From: Bacillota bacterium
GTDB taxonomy: Bacteria; Planctomycetota; UBA8108; UBA1146
Reading direction: 5' to 3'
DNA length: 64,000 bases
Assembly: GCA_003973385.1 (NCBI GenBank)
Contig: QNYK01000106.1
Span: 20,753 to 84,752 of the forward strand
The notes under the pieces are model-generated. The model did no database searches, had not been told where the DNA came from, and saw only the letters and a list, made by a program, of their open reading frames with translations. Made by a program: the position numbers and the translations under genes. Below are positions 49,187-58,844 of the stretch, piece after piece; within the stretch, counting starts at the first letter, position 1; each line of letters starts with the position of its first letter.

Positions 49187-49939
49187 TCAGTTCCAGGGAG
49201 GATCGAGCAGTACCGCCCCGATCAGACCAAAGAGGGCTCCGGCGAAGATACGCCTGACGAGCAACTCATCGAGTCGTGTTCGAAGATGCGAGCCCACGAT
49301 GATTCCCCCGAGGCCAAGCGCTGCGAAGGTGGCGATCAAACTGATGTCGATGGTCATCCCTGCCGAACTGAGCTGGGTCCCGGAAGCCACTGCGCCGGCA
49401 GTGGACTGCACGGCGATCAGGGCAAGGCTCGTACCTGCAGCGATATCAAAGCGTAGTCCACCGAAGATCACCAGTGCGGGTACGATCAGAAATCCACCTC
49501 CGACTCCCACGATCCCGGTGAGGATTCCGACTGATGCCGCTGCAAACCCGAGATGTACCGGCCGGATGGTAAACGGTTCGGATCCCTGTTCCTGTTTCCC
49601 CCTCAGCATCGCCACCGCTGCGCCAATCACGACCACCATCAAGATGGATTCCCGCAGCTCCGGCGAAAGCCGGGCTCCGATGCCAGCCCCCAGCACAGCC
49701 CCAAGGATTCCGGTCGGAGCAGCAATGAGTGCTGTCGAGAGCGAAAAGCTCCCCGATCGAATCGCACCCACTGCACCGGTGCCGGCGATCAGAGCGACGA
49801 TCCAGAGTGATTCGGTCACGGCGATCTCAAGTGGTCGCCCGAGACCGTGGACCAGGATCGGAACGGTAAGAATGGAGCCACCGGAGCCGAGCAGACCCAG
49901 TGCCACCCCGACTACGATGGCTCCGAGAATGGTTATCAT
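49187..49939 (-). CDS. TauE/SafE (TSUP) family sulfur-compound exporter
   Basis: ILGAIVVGVALGLLGSGGSILTVPILVHGLG; GILTGIVGVGGGFLIVPALVIFGGL. Confidence 0.9.
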   Translation of the reverse strand: MITILGAIVVGVALGLLGSGGSILTVPILVHGLGRPLEIAVTESLWIVALIAGTGAVGAIRSGSFSLSTALIAAPTGILGAVLGAGIGARLSPELRESILMVVVIGAAVAMLRGKQEQGSEPFTIRPVHLGFAAASVGILTGIVGVGGGFLIVPALVIFGGLRFDIAAGTSLALIAVQSTAGAVASGTQLSSAGMTIDISLIATFAALGLGGIIVGSHLRTRLDELLVRRIFAGALFGLIGAVLLDPPWN

Positions 49940-50511
49940 GCCTGGCAACTCGTGGTGCGGTTCCACGGCAGCCAGGAGATCGCGGAGGAAAGAGCGCAAC
50001 TGCCACTGGCTCCTGCATGGAAGAGTCCCAGCCCCACTGCAGCAACACCTACCATCCAGAGAGGGCTGAAAAAGTAAGTCAGAGCAGAGAGAGCAAGGAG
50101 GATCGAGCCGGCAGCCATCTGGGTCTGTCGCATCACATCGATGGAAGTGCCCGTTTTTGAGGACTCAACAGGAAGTCCATCGGCTTTCCAGCCCTGAATA
50201 CCACCGATGATGTGCTGCGCATCGAACCCAGCTTTGAGCATCTTGTTGAGTGCTTTTCTGGATCTGATTCCTGTCCGACAGTAGAAGATCGGCCGCCGGC
50301 CATCGAGTTCCTGGTTCAATCGGTGTGCATCGAATCCAGAAAAAGAATGGACGATGGCATCGGCGACCGCCTCCACCTGATGTTCGAACATTTCACGAAC
50401 ATCCACAAACACGTATTGCTCTTCCTTGCCCCGCTGTTGGGCTTCAGTACCTGTCAGTTCAAAGACTGTCTCGGATTGCATCGATTCAATGAGAGCGTTT
50501 TCGTTCATCAT
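49936..50511 (-). CDS. rhodanese domain + DUF2892-like membrane protein
   Basis: VFVDVREMFEHQVEAVADAIVHSFSGFDAHRL, IFYCRTGIRSRKALNKML; TQMAAGSILLALSALTYFFSPLWMVGVAAVGLGL. Confidence 0.85.
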   Translation of the reverse strand: MMNENALIESMQSETVFELTGTEAQQRGKEEQYVFVDVREMFEHQVEAVADAIVHSFSGFDAHRLNQELDGRRPIFYCRTGIRSRKALNKMLKAGFDAQHIIGGIQGWKADGLPVESSKTGTSIDVMRQTQMAAGSILLALSALTYFFSPLWMVGVAAVGLGLFHAGASGSCALSSAISWLPWNRTTSCQA

Positions 50512-51938
50512 CGTGTCACTCTCCCTTTCCTCACATTACTCATTCCTCCTGCAAGATTGACGACGGAGTACCCCGATGACTTGAGGAAACTGACCGTGCG
50601 TGCTGAACGATCTCCCGTCTCACAAACGAGGTGCCATCTGGTCTCTTTACTGAGTTCATCCAGGTGCCTGGCCAGTCGCGTGTGCGACAGATTGATGGCT
50701 CCAGGAATGTGATCTTGATCAAACTCCGAGGCGCGTCTCACATCGAGCACTCGCACATCGTCGCCTTCAATCACCGTGAGGACATCGCTTGCCTCGACCT
50801 CTTCGATTTGCTCCCAAAGCCCCTCGAATCGTGACAGACCCAGCAATATTTCTGGTGGCAACCAACCGATGGTCTTGTCGAATCCGATCCGGATCATTTG
50901 TCTGCCCACTTCGGAAACATCGGACTCGGATCCCACGATCACAAACCTGTCCTGGGAGTCGCCAAAGCTACCGACGTAGGAGTTGAGTCGACTCGTCATC
51001 GGAACAGACCAAGAACCTGGAAGGTGAGCCTTGCGAAACTGGTCCCACTCCCTGGTGTCGATCACCCTTGCCCCACCTTCGTAGGCGGCAACAAAACTAT
51101 CTTCGTCCATCTCTGCAGGAGTGGTGATCTCTCCGATCACCGGCGCACCGTCGCGGTTGAGACGCTTCATTTCGGAAAAGTACAATGGTGGCTCAGGCTG
51201 ACCGGAGAGGATCTCCTCGACGAATCGATCCTCGTCATCGGAGTAAAATAGCGCTTGATTGAAGCGCCTCTCGTAGCCAACTGTACTCGTAGGAACCGCA
51301 CCGAGAGCTTTTCCACAGGCACTTCCTGCACCATGTCCAGGCCAGACCTGCAGGTAATCCTTCATGCCATCGATCAGTTTGATGCTCTGGAACAGTCGCC
51401 TGGCAGAAGTCTCCATCGAGCCAACTTGACCGGCAGCGCTCTCGAGCAGATCTGGCCGACCCAGATCACCGACGAAGAGGAAGTCACCCGACAGGATCGC
51501 CATCGGCGTGTCTGCTCCTCCTCCGTGATCCGTGACCAGGAAAGAGATGTGTTCGGGCGTATGCCCCGGAGTGTGAACCACCTTGAATTCGATGTTTCCG
51601 ATGGAAAAGGTCTCGCCATCCTTGAGCAGTTGATGCTTGTAGGATCCGCCTGAAGAATGCTGATCGAGCCAGCGAGGAGTCCAGTCTTCTCCGCCCTCGC
51701 CAGACATCAGCAGCAATGTACCGCCACGTTCGCCGAACTCTCTCAGGCCAGAGATGAAGTCGGCGTGGATATGGGTCTCCGTGGCCGCAACGATCGTCAG
51801 TCCCTGCTCCGCTGCGAGCTCGATGTACCGATCGATGTCCCGCTCAGGATCCACAACAATCGCTTCTCCTGTGCGTTGGCAACCGATGAGGTAACTCACC
51901 TGAGCCAGTTGGTCGTCTTCGATACGTCGAACAAACAT
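50508..51938 (-). CDS. MBL-fold persulfide dioxygenase-like + two rhodanese domains (CstB-like)
   Basis: ATETHIHADFISGLREF, VVHTPGHTPEHISFLV, VWPGHGAGSACGKALGAVPTSTVGYE; first rhodanese lacks Cys (FVIVGSESD), second has HLVCETGDRSA. Confidence 0.85.
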   Translation of the reverse strand: MFVRRIEDDQLAQVSYLIGCQRTGEAIVVDPERDIDRYIELAAEQGLTIVAATETHIHADFISGLREFGERGGTLLLMSGEGGEDWTPRWLDQHSSGGSYKHQLLKDGETFSIGNIEFKVVHTPGHTPEHISFLVTDHGGGADTPMAILSGDFLFVGDLGRPDLLESAAGQVGSMETSARRLFQSIKLIDGMKDYLQVWPGHGAGSACGKALGAVPTSTVGYERRFNQALFYSDDEDRFVEEILSGQPEPPLYFSEMKRLNRDGAPVIGEITTPAEMDEDSFVAAYEGGARVIDTREWDQFRKAHLPGSWSVPMTSRLNSYVGSFGDSQDRFVIVGSESDVSEVGRQMIRIGFDKTIGWLPPEILLGLSRFEGLWEQIEEVEASDVLTVIEGDDVRVLDVRRASEFDQDHIPGAINLSHTRLARHLDELSKETRWHLVCETGDRSARTVSFLKSSGYSVVNLAGGMSNVRKGRVTR

Positions 51939-52048
51939 GATTTCTTCCTTTTCTTCCGAGACTTGCCTCTCACTACTTGAGAGACACGGAATGCAACCAT
52001 CGTTCCCTGAGCCGAAGCAGAAATCATATGTTCTTTAAATAACTGTAG

Positions 52049-52858
52049 TTACAACTCATCCATGGCGTCCTCGAGGCGGCCCCTGAGGCCCTCGGGGATC
52101 TGCCCTCTGGCCAGTTCGCCACAGACGTCCTGGGTCAGATCGAGTGATGCAAATACGGATTGGCAGCGCTGGCAGATCACCTCTGACCGAAATTCTGTGT
52201 TCCGATCGAGCGATGTCTGTTTCGCATCGAGCAGGTCAAGACAGACCTGGATTGGATATGCCGCAGGAGGAGGAGACTCATCGGTCCTTGGCAACTTTCC
52301 ATCGATGAGCAGACGTAATTTCAATCGTGCGCGATGCACTCGGGACTTGACCGTTCCTTCTTGTATTCCCGTCGCTTCAGAAATCTCGGGGACAGACAGG
52401 CCGACGATGTCTTTCAACACCAATGGCATCCGAAATTCCAGCGGGAGTTCTGCTATTCTCGCCTCCATCTCCTCGAGCGATTCCTTGCGAATCTGTGATA
52501 CCACCTCTTCTTCCAGATCAGACGCGATCTGTGCAATCAGTGGCTCGCCGAACGGGAGTAGTTCTTGTAAGGACCCAATATTTTCCGGCTCTCCGGCTCT
52601 CTTTCTATGCATACGCTGGCACACTCTTGCAGCGATGCTGTAGAGCCATGTCGACACCTTTGATCGATGTTCGAAGGAACCCCAGTTACGAAATGCCTGG
52701 ATGAAGGTTTCCTGGACCAGGTCCTCGGCTTCTCCTGCATCTCCACAAAAGCGCAATCCGAGCGAGTAAAGCAGCCCACCCTGCTCGTCGACCAGGCGCG
52801 TCATCGCTTCTCGCGGATTCTCTGGCCATGGTAGTTCTTCAGACTCCTGCTGGGTCAT
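52049..52858 (-). CDS. ECF-type RNA polymerase sigma factor with C-terminal CxxC extension
   Basis: GEAEDLVQETFIQAFRNWGSFEHRSKVSTWLYSIAARVCQRMHRKR; IAELPLEFRMPLVLKDIVGLSVPEISEATGIQEGTVKSRVHRARLKL; C-terminus EVICQRCQSVFASLDLTQDVC. Confidence 0.9.
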   Translation of the reverse strand: MTQQESEELPWPENPREAMTRLVDEQGGLLYSLGLRFCGDAGEAEDLVQETFIQAFRNWGSFEHRSKVSTWLYSIAARVCQRMHRKRAGEPENIGSLQELLPFGEPLIAQIASDLEEEVVSQIRKESLEEMEARIAELPLEFRMPLVLKDIVGLSVPEISEATGIQEGTVKSRVHRARLKLRLLIDGKLPRTDESPPPAAYPIQVCLDLLDAKQTSLDRNTEFRSEVICQRCQSVFASLDLTQDVCGELARGQIPEGLRGRLEDAMDEL

Positions 52859-52956
52859 CGGTTCCCTCGGCTCAACGGTTGATTCATCTTGTTACTGGAG
52901 GTACCCCCCCCACCGACCATCGATCGCAGATTCTACCACGCAGGAGGCCTGGCACC

Positions 52957-53595
52957 GTGACCAGAAAACCAACCACCTCATTGGCATCCATCTGGCAAAC
53001 ATCGATCCAGCACCTGAAGGCAGTGGATCCTCATCTGGGGCGAGCCATCACTGCTTGCGGCAGCATCCAGCTGGAGATTCAGCGGCGGCGCTCCCCATTC
53101 GAGTACCTGCTGCGTTCCATCATCTTTCAGCAACTCTCCGGCAAGGCGGCCGGCACCATACATGGTCGCTTCCTGGCGCTGTTTCCGATGAAGAGACCGA
53201 CACCGGAGCGTGTTCTCCGACTGAAGCCGGACAAGTTCCGCAGTTCCGGAGTCTCGGGGGGCAAGGAGCGAGCCATCCGTGATCTTGCCCGCCACGCTCG
53301 CGATGGTCTGGTACCCGGTTTTTCAACACTGGAAAAGATGGGTGACGACGAGATCATCGACACGATCACACCCATCCATGGTATCGGCCGCTGGACCGTC
53401 CAGATGTTGCTGATCTTTCAACTGGGAAGACCTGATGTGCTTCCTGTCGACGATCTCGGTGTTCGTAAAGGATTCGCACGGATGCGTGGCAAGAAGCTAC
53501 TACCTACGCCGAAGCAACTGACCCGCGCCGCCAAGAAGTGGCAACCCTACCGCACCGTCGGCAGCTGGTACTGCTGGCGGGCGACGGAGCTGTAG
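52957..53595 (+). CDS. DNA-3-methyladenine glycosylase II (AlkA-like HhH-GPD)
   Basis: SPFEYLLRSIIFQQLSGKAAGTIHGRFLALFP; IHGIGRWTVQMLLIFQLGRPDVLPVDDLGVRKG; GTG start with AGGAGG upstream. Confidence 0.9.
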   Translation: MTRKPTTSLASIWQTSIQHLKAVDPHLGRAITACGSIQLEIQRRRSPFEYLLRSIIFQQLSGKAAGTIHGRFLALFPMKRPTPERVLRLKPDKFRSSGVSGGKERAIRDLARHARDGLVPGFSTLEKMGDDEIIDTITPIHGIGRWTVQMLLIFQLGRPDVLPVDDLGVRKGFARMRGKKLLPTPKQLTRAAKKWQPYRTVGSWYCWRATEL

Positions 53596-53598
53596 CCG

Positions 53599-53880
53599 CT
53601 ACTTCTCTTCCAGCAGAAATGAAGTGGGCGGATTGTACTCCCAGCGGTCGAAGTCATCGTGCTGCACTGCTTCGGCGGCGACGTGGATATTTTCCTCCAT
53701 GTCCTGACGCGATCTCCAGCGGCACATTCCGATGAGTTGCCCTGTCTTCTCGTCCTCGAAAACGCCTCCGTCGATGAAACCATCGACATTTTCCAGCGCT
53801 CCTCCGAATCTATGCATCGAATCGCGCAGATGATCTCGGAATGCATCCCGGGGCGAATGTATCGACATGTGGACAAACAT
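53599..53880 (-). CDS. small ABM-like (dimeric alpha/beta-barrel) protein, hypothetical
   Basis: HMSIHSPRDAFRDHLRDSMHRFGGALENVDGFIDGGVFEDEKTGQLIGMCRWRSRQDMEENI. Confidence 0.55.
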   Translation of the reverse strand: MFVHMSIHSPRDAFRDHLRDSMHRFGGALENVDGFIDGGVFEDEKTGQLIGMCRWRSRQDMEENIHVAAEAVQHDDFDRWEYNPPTSFLLEEK

Positions 53881-53882
53881 AT

Positions 53883-56800
53883 TTATTGTCCTTCCCGCAC
53901 CTTGGCCAGCTGATGAACCGTGAAATGAATGAAGGACTCCGCAGTACCGATCTCACCAAACTCCAGTGCCCACTTCAGGTGCATCTGCATGGCGGGTTTC
54001 ATGTCGAGGATCACCAATCTGACCTGTTTGCCATCATCCGAGAGGGTCGCAGAGACCACTTCCAGTTCGGTAGTGCCGACTTCACCTGCTTCCAGGTCGA
54101 GTTTTGGCGATCCGTAGTTACTGCTCCATCGATAATTCCATCCCTCCAGCTGGAAGCCAGCCGCCAGAGCCGCCACATCGGTGGAGATCGGTTCGTTGAA
54201 GGTGATCCTCAATCCATCGGTGAGTGCCCTCAGATGCAGTGGGTACGGTAGAGTCGCCGCTGTCTTTCGAACCCGGTAGAAGCCACCCGGCTCGGTCTTG
54301 TCGGAGGACCAGCCAAACAAGCCTGACAGATACAAGCTTCCATCCGGATGGAAGCGACCTCGCATCGTGCCAGTGGGAGTTTCGATGGGCAGTGGCACGA
54401 AGCCACCCTGATGGACGCCATCGACCTCGTCTTCCAGCAACAGGTACACCTCGCCGGTGCCATAGGAGAGCCCGAGTAATTTCCCCGACAGATCTCCCCA
54501 CACACCTTCGGGTACACGCACCTGTGCCGCCGGAGAACGATCCACCGTCGGGTGAATCCAGCACAGCGGCGGGTCGTATTCGGTTCGCATCTGCTCGACA
54601 CCCAGCATGACACCACTCCAGTTGTTGCCATGAAAGGAACCCTGCGCGATGCGATTGATGCGGTTGGCGGGCATCCAGTGGCCCTCCTGATCGGAACCCC
54701 AGGCGATGCCATCGGCATCCACCGCCAGACCATTCGGTGCACGGAAGCCAGAGGCCACCATCTTTGAACTGGAACCATCCGCGGCGACCTGGATCAGCGT
54801 GCCGTGTTGCGGATGGGCTGGCAATTTGGCATGACGAGCAGCCTTCAGGTAGTAGAGGTTTCCGTCGGGGCCCTCCTGCAAACCACCCGCCGGCTCGTGG
54901 AAGTGTGGCGAGTTCATCGCATCGACACAGAAACCCTCGTAGAGATCGGTCTCGCCGTCGTCGTTGAGATCGACCAGCCGTGTGATTTGATCTCTTCCCA
55001 GCACCAGGATCTCTTCCTGTCCCGGCTCGCCCCGGGTCAATAGCCCGAGCGGCTGACTGAGGCCGCTGGCGATGCGCTGCCAGTGGAGGTTTTCGAGTCC
55101 GGCGTCGAGGCCATCCACGCGCCAGACATCGCCGTTCCAGGTCGAGATCGCCGCCGCCTTGCCCTCATCGAGGAAGTCGAAATCACCGAAGCGCATCCAG
55201 GAGTTCCACGGGTTCTCATCGGGCCACGACACCTTATCGACCTCGAAGGGGTGCTGGTTTGCTTGGCTACTTCCTGACTGCAACATCGATATGAACTCGT
55301 CGAGCCTGGAGAGGGGTCCATGCCAGTGGAGCAGTTCTCCCTGAACATCGACATCGGTGGAAGGAAGCAGAATCGATGCTTTTCGTTGCCAGACGGGGAT
55401 TTCCAGCGATGTGTCTGCAGTTTCGGCGATGATAAAATGAGCTTCGAAAGCTCCTCTGAGTCCATGCGCCCGAACGATCGGCTCGCCTGACTCTGCTGCG
55501 ATTGCTTCGATTCCAGCCGCCTGGAAATGGTCACCATAGATACGGATTCCATCGATGTAGCCGCTGAACCACGGTTCTTCGGGGAAGTTCTCCGAGGTGA
55601 AGCCGATCTGGATGACGGTATTCTCGACCGGTCCACCTGGATTCAGGGTTCCGTCGCCATCCTGTTTTCCATCGACATAGAGCACGATCCTGGCTTCCCA
55701 GGGATTCCAGGTGAAGGCGACATGGTGCCAGCGACCGTCGGTGATCTGCTGCTCGCCCGCCACCACTCCAACCCAACCGATGTCGAAGCAGAGATGTCCG
55801 TCACGGATGAAGAAGGTCTTTCCGTCGTGAATCCACGGACCCTCTGCGGCGGTTTGAGAAAAGATGCTGCCGTCCTTGGTGGTTTGAATCCAGGCGGCAA
55901 AGGTCATCTCATCACCGGTGAACTCGAAATCGTCGTGGCGAGTCCAGATGGCTCGGGCCGTGCCATCGAAATCAAGAGAGCGACCCTTGACTCCTCTTCG
56001 CCAGGTCACTCCTTCGAGTTTCAGGTCCTTCACACCATCGACGACACTGGTCATCCACTCGCCGGAACTCTCGTCGCAATCCCAGCCCGCCATCGGTGGA
56101 GGAAGGGGATCGCTGAGCCTACTGACCACAACCACCGACTCTGCCGCAGCCGCCACCGACAGACTCGACGGCATCCCGTCCATCCGATGCAGTTTCGGCA
56201 GGTCGCCGTGTTCATGGGGAAGTTCGATGCGCTTCGATTCCTCGCCAGCACTTCTCACGATCGATTCGGCAGGCTCATCCCCACCAAAAATTGCATTATG
56301 CTCTCCTGAGAGTGTGATTCGTTGGGGCCATTGCGGGGCAGAACCCTTTTTCCACACCAGGGCCAGCGGCGAGGGGTCACGGAAATAGACCCTTTCCGTG
56401 ATGGCGCGAAACTGCGCCAGTTGCTGCTGGCCGGCGATGGGAGCGATGTGGATGTGGACCGGCCCCGGGTCTGCTTTTTCTGGACTGGCCATCAGCACGA
56501 CCCGGCCCTCGTACGAGGTCACTCGGATGGAATCTCCGCCACCACTCACATGGATGACCATCACGGGTCTTCCACGCTGCAGTAATATGAACTCGCCCTT
56601 GGGGCCACCGAGGGAAGGTGAGAGAATCATCCCGTCCTCGAGGCTCAACAGCGAGATCCTCAACACGTCATCGATTCCGATCAGTTGAATCGATCTCTTC
56701 CAGGCATACAGATCTTCTCCGCGGGTGAAGGCTGCTCTCTCGAATACCAGGGTTTTTCCGACGGTGTAGTGAAGCAACACCCCATCCCGGTCGCGCTGGA

Positions 56801-57239
56801 GCCCTTGCCAGCGACCCGTCTCGATCGGGCCAAAGGGAACCGGGCGTGAATCGTCAAAGGTGCCCGCCTTGCCAACGGCGATTCCGGGACCAGCTGGATT
56901 GATCCAATCGGGCTTCCCTGCGATGCGTGGCCAGATGCCGTGCGGGCCGTCGTAGACGATTCCGCGCAACTCGACGAAATCTCCCTGCCAGGCCGCAGCC
57001 CATCGCAACTCTGCCGTGTCGAAGAGCATCGCATGCTCGCCAGCATCATCGAGGGGTATGGCGATCCCCTTGCAGGCGATGTTGTCGGGTGTCACCTCGA
57101 TCGCCGCCGACAGAAAGGGGCCATAGTCCATCGCCTGCCACGGCTCGTGCTGGCCGCGAAGGTCTACAGTGGAACCGGCCAGAATCGAGACGACAGAACA
57201 CCAGCAGATCAGAGTCGCCCACGACCGCAATTTGAGCAT
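53883..57239 (-). CDS. DUF6797/LamG-type exported protein with C-terminal beta-propeller (PVC-type)
   Basis: MDYGPFLSAAIEVTPDNIACKGIAIPLDDAGEHAMLFDTAELRWAAAWQGDFVELRG; LamG-like DEMTFAAWIQTTKDGSIFSQTA...HVAFTWNPWEARIVLYVDGKQDGDGTL; GGLQEGPDGNLYYLKAARHAK. Confidence 0.75.
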   Translation of the reverse strand: MLKLRSWATLICWCSVVSILAGSTVDLRGQHEPWQAMDYGPFLSAAIEVTPDNIACKGIAIPLDDAGEHAMLFDTAELRWAAAWQGDFVELRGIVYDGPHGIWPRIAGKPDWINPAGPGIAVGKAGTFDDSRPVPFGPIETGRWQGLQRDRDGVLLHYTVGKTLVFERAAFTRGEDLYAWKRSIQLIGIDDVLRISLLSLEDGMILSPSLGGPKGEFILLQRGRPVMVIHVSGGGDSIRVTSYEGRVVLMASPEKADPGPVHIHIAPIAGQQQLAQFRAITERVYFRDPSPLALVWKKGSAPQWPQRITLSGEHNAIFGGDEPAESIVRSAGEESKRIELPHEHGDLPKLHRMDGMPSSLSVAAAAESVVVVSRLSDPLPPPMAGWDCDESSGEWMTSVVDGVKDLKLEGVTWRRGVKGRSLDFDGTARAIWTRHDDFEFTGDEMTFAAWIQTTKDGSIFSQTAAEGPWIHDGKTFFIRDGHLCFDIGWVGVVAGEQQITDGRWHHVAFTWNPWEARIVLYVDGKQDGDGTLNPGGPVENTVIQIGFTSENFPEEPWFSGYIDGIRIYGDHFQAAGIEAIAAESGEPIVRAHGLRGAFEAHFIIAETADTSLEIPVWQRKASILLPSTDVDVQGELLHWHGPLSRLDEFISMLQSGSSQANQHPFEVDKVSWPDENPWNSWMRFGDFDFLDEGKAAAISTWNGDVWRVDGLDAGLENLHWQRIASGLSQPLGLLTRGEPGQEEILVLGRDQITRLVDLNDDGETDLYEGFCVDAMNSPHFHEPAGGLQEGPDGNLYYLKAARHAKLPAHPQHGTLIQVAADGSSSKMVASGFRAPNGLAVDADGIAWGSDQEGHWMPANRINRIAQGSFHGNNWSGVMLGVEQMRTEYDPPLCWIHPTVDRSPAAQVRVPEGVWGDLSGKLLGLSYGTGEVYLLLEDEVDGVHQGGFVPLPIETPTGTMRGRFHPDGSLYLSGLFGWSSDKTEPGGFYRVRKTAATLPYPLHLRALTDGLRITFNEPISTDVAALAAGFQLEGWNYRWSSNYGSPKLDLEAGEVGTTELEVVSATLSDDGKQVRLVILDMKPAMQMHLKWALEFGEIGTAESFIHFTVHQLAKVREGQ

Positions 57240-57400
57240 TCGACCCTCCCCGGGGGCAATAATCGCCCGTTGATCGAACCATGCTAGCCGCCACGGAAGC
57301 GAAAACGAGCAGGTAGGAGCTTCCTGCTGGCTTCGGTGGCCCTGAGATGGCCCCTTCGGGTACCCTGTGGGCAGTCGGGCCAAGGCCCAGAAGGAGCGCG

Positions 57401-58792
57401 GTGGAATATCGCACCGAGAAGGACACCATGGGCGATGTGGAGGTCCCTGCCGACCGCCTGTGGGGAGCGCAGACGCAGCGCTCGTTACAGAACTTCTGCA
57501 TCGGGCAGGAGCGGATGCGACGTCCGCTGATCCGGGCGATGGGCCTCATCAAACAGGCCGCAGCCACGGTCAACGCCGAACTCGGCGGGATTCCTCCGGA
57601 AATCGCGCGTGCCATCGAGAGCGCCGCGGACGAGGTGATCGCCGGAGATCTCGACGACCACTTTCCACTGGTGGTCTATCAGACCGGATCGGGCACCCAG
57701 TCGAACATGAACTGCAACGAGGTGATCGCCAATCGAGCCAACCAGGCACTCGGCAAACCGCTCGGCAGTCAGAGCCCGGTACACCCAAACGATCATGTCA
57801 ATCATGCACAGAGCACCAACGACTCGTTTCCGAGTGCGATCCATGTCGCCTGCGCCAGCGAATGCCATGACCGATTGCTACCCGCCATCGAGGCGCTCAG
57901 GAGTTGCTTCGATGAAAAATCCGCCGCTTTTTCAAATGTTGTCAAGATCGGCCGCACGCACCTGCAGGATGCAACACCACTGACCCTCGGGCAGGAAATT
58001 TCTGGTTGGTCCGACCAACTGCGCATCACCGGACAGCAGGTCCGTGATGCGCTGGCGCTGGTGCACGAGTTGCCGATCGGTGGCACTGCCGTGGGAACCG
58101 GTCTCAACACCCGACCCGGTTACGCGGAAAAGGTTCCCGCTGCGCTGGCAGAAAAAACCGGCATCCAGTTCATATCTGCACCCAACAAGTTTGCCCAGCT
58201 CGGCGGCAAGGAAGCGATCGTCGGACTCTCCGGAGCCCTGAGAAGCCTGGCAACGGCTCTCCACAAGATCGCCAATGATGTCCGCTGGCTTGCCAGCGGT
58301 CCTCGCTGTGGCATCGGCGAGATCACCATTCCCGCCAATGAACCGGGTTCATCGATCATGCCGGGCAAGATCAATCCGACCCAGTCCGAGGCGATGACGA
58401 TGGTGTGTGCACGCGTCATCGGCAACGACGCCGCCATCGGCTTCAGCGGTGCGCTCGGTAACTTCGAACTGAATGTCTACATGCCCGTGATGGGCGATTG
58501 CATGCTGCAATCGATCGACCTTCTCTCATCTGCCATGAATTCGTTCCGTGAGAATTGCGTCGCCGGCATCGAGCCCGTCCAGGAACGCATCGACGATCTT
58601 CTGCACCGCTCACTGATGCTGGTGACCGCTCTCAATCCCCACATCGGTTACGACAAGGCCGCAGATGTTGCCAAGACCGCTCACGCCGAGGGGAAAACAC
58701 TTCGCGAAGTGGCGATGGAAAAGGGCTACTGCAGTGGTGAGGAGTTCGATGGTTGGGTCGTTCCCTCGCAGATGACCGGCCCCGCCGACTGA
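57401..58792 (+). CDS. fumC: fumarate hydratase class II
   Basis: [46 protein letters not shown]; signature [13 protein letters not shown]. Confidence 0.95.
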   Translation: MEYRTEKDTMGDVEVPADRLWGAQTQRSLQNFCIGQERMRRPLIRAMGLIKQAAATVNAELGGIPPEIARAIESAADEVIAGDLDDHFPLVVYQTGSGTQSNMNCNEVIANRANQALGKPLGSQSPVHPNDHVNHAQSTNDSFPSAIHVACASECHDRLLPAIEALRSCFDEKSAAFSNVVKIGRTHLQDATPLTLGQEISGWSDQLRITGQQVRDALALVHELPIGGTAVGTGLNTRPGYAEKVPAALAEKTGIQFISAPNKFAQLGGKEAIVGLSGALRSLATALHKIANDVRWLASGPRCGIGEITIPANEPGSSIMPGKINPTQSEAMTMVCARVIGNDAAIGFSGALGNFELNVYMPVMGDCMLQSIDLLSSAMNSFRENCVAGIEPVQERIDDLLHRSLMLVTALNPHIGYDKAADVAKTAHAEGKTLREVAMEKGYCSGEEFDGWVVPSQMTGPAD

Positions 58793-58844
58793 CGACTCGA
58801 AGCGTGCCAGATCAAGTACTCTCATGCTCCATCAGGAGGAGTTC

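Noticed and set aside
52025-52055. TAACTGTAGTTA short inverted repeat near the sigma gene stop
   Set aside because: Only a 5-bp stem with a 2-nt spacer; too short to claim as an operator or terminator.
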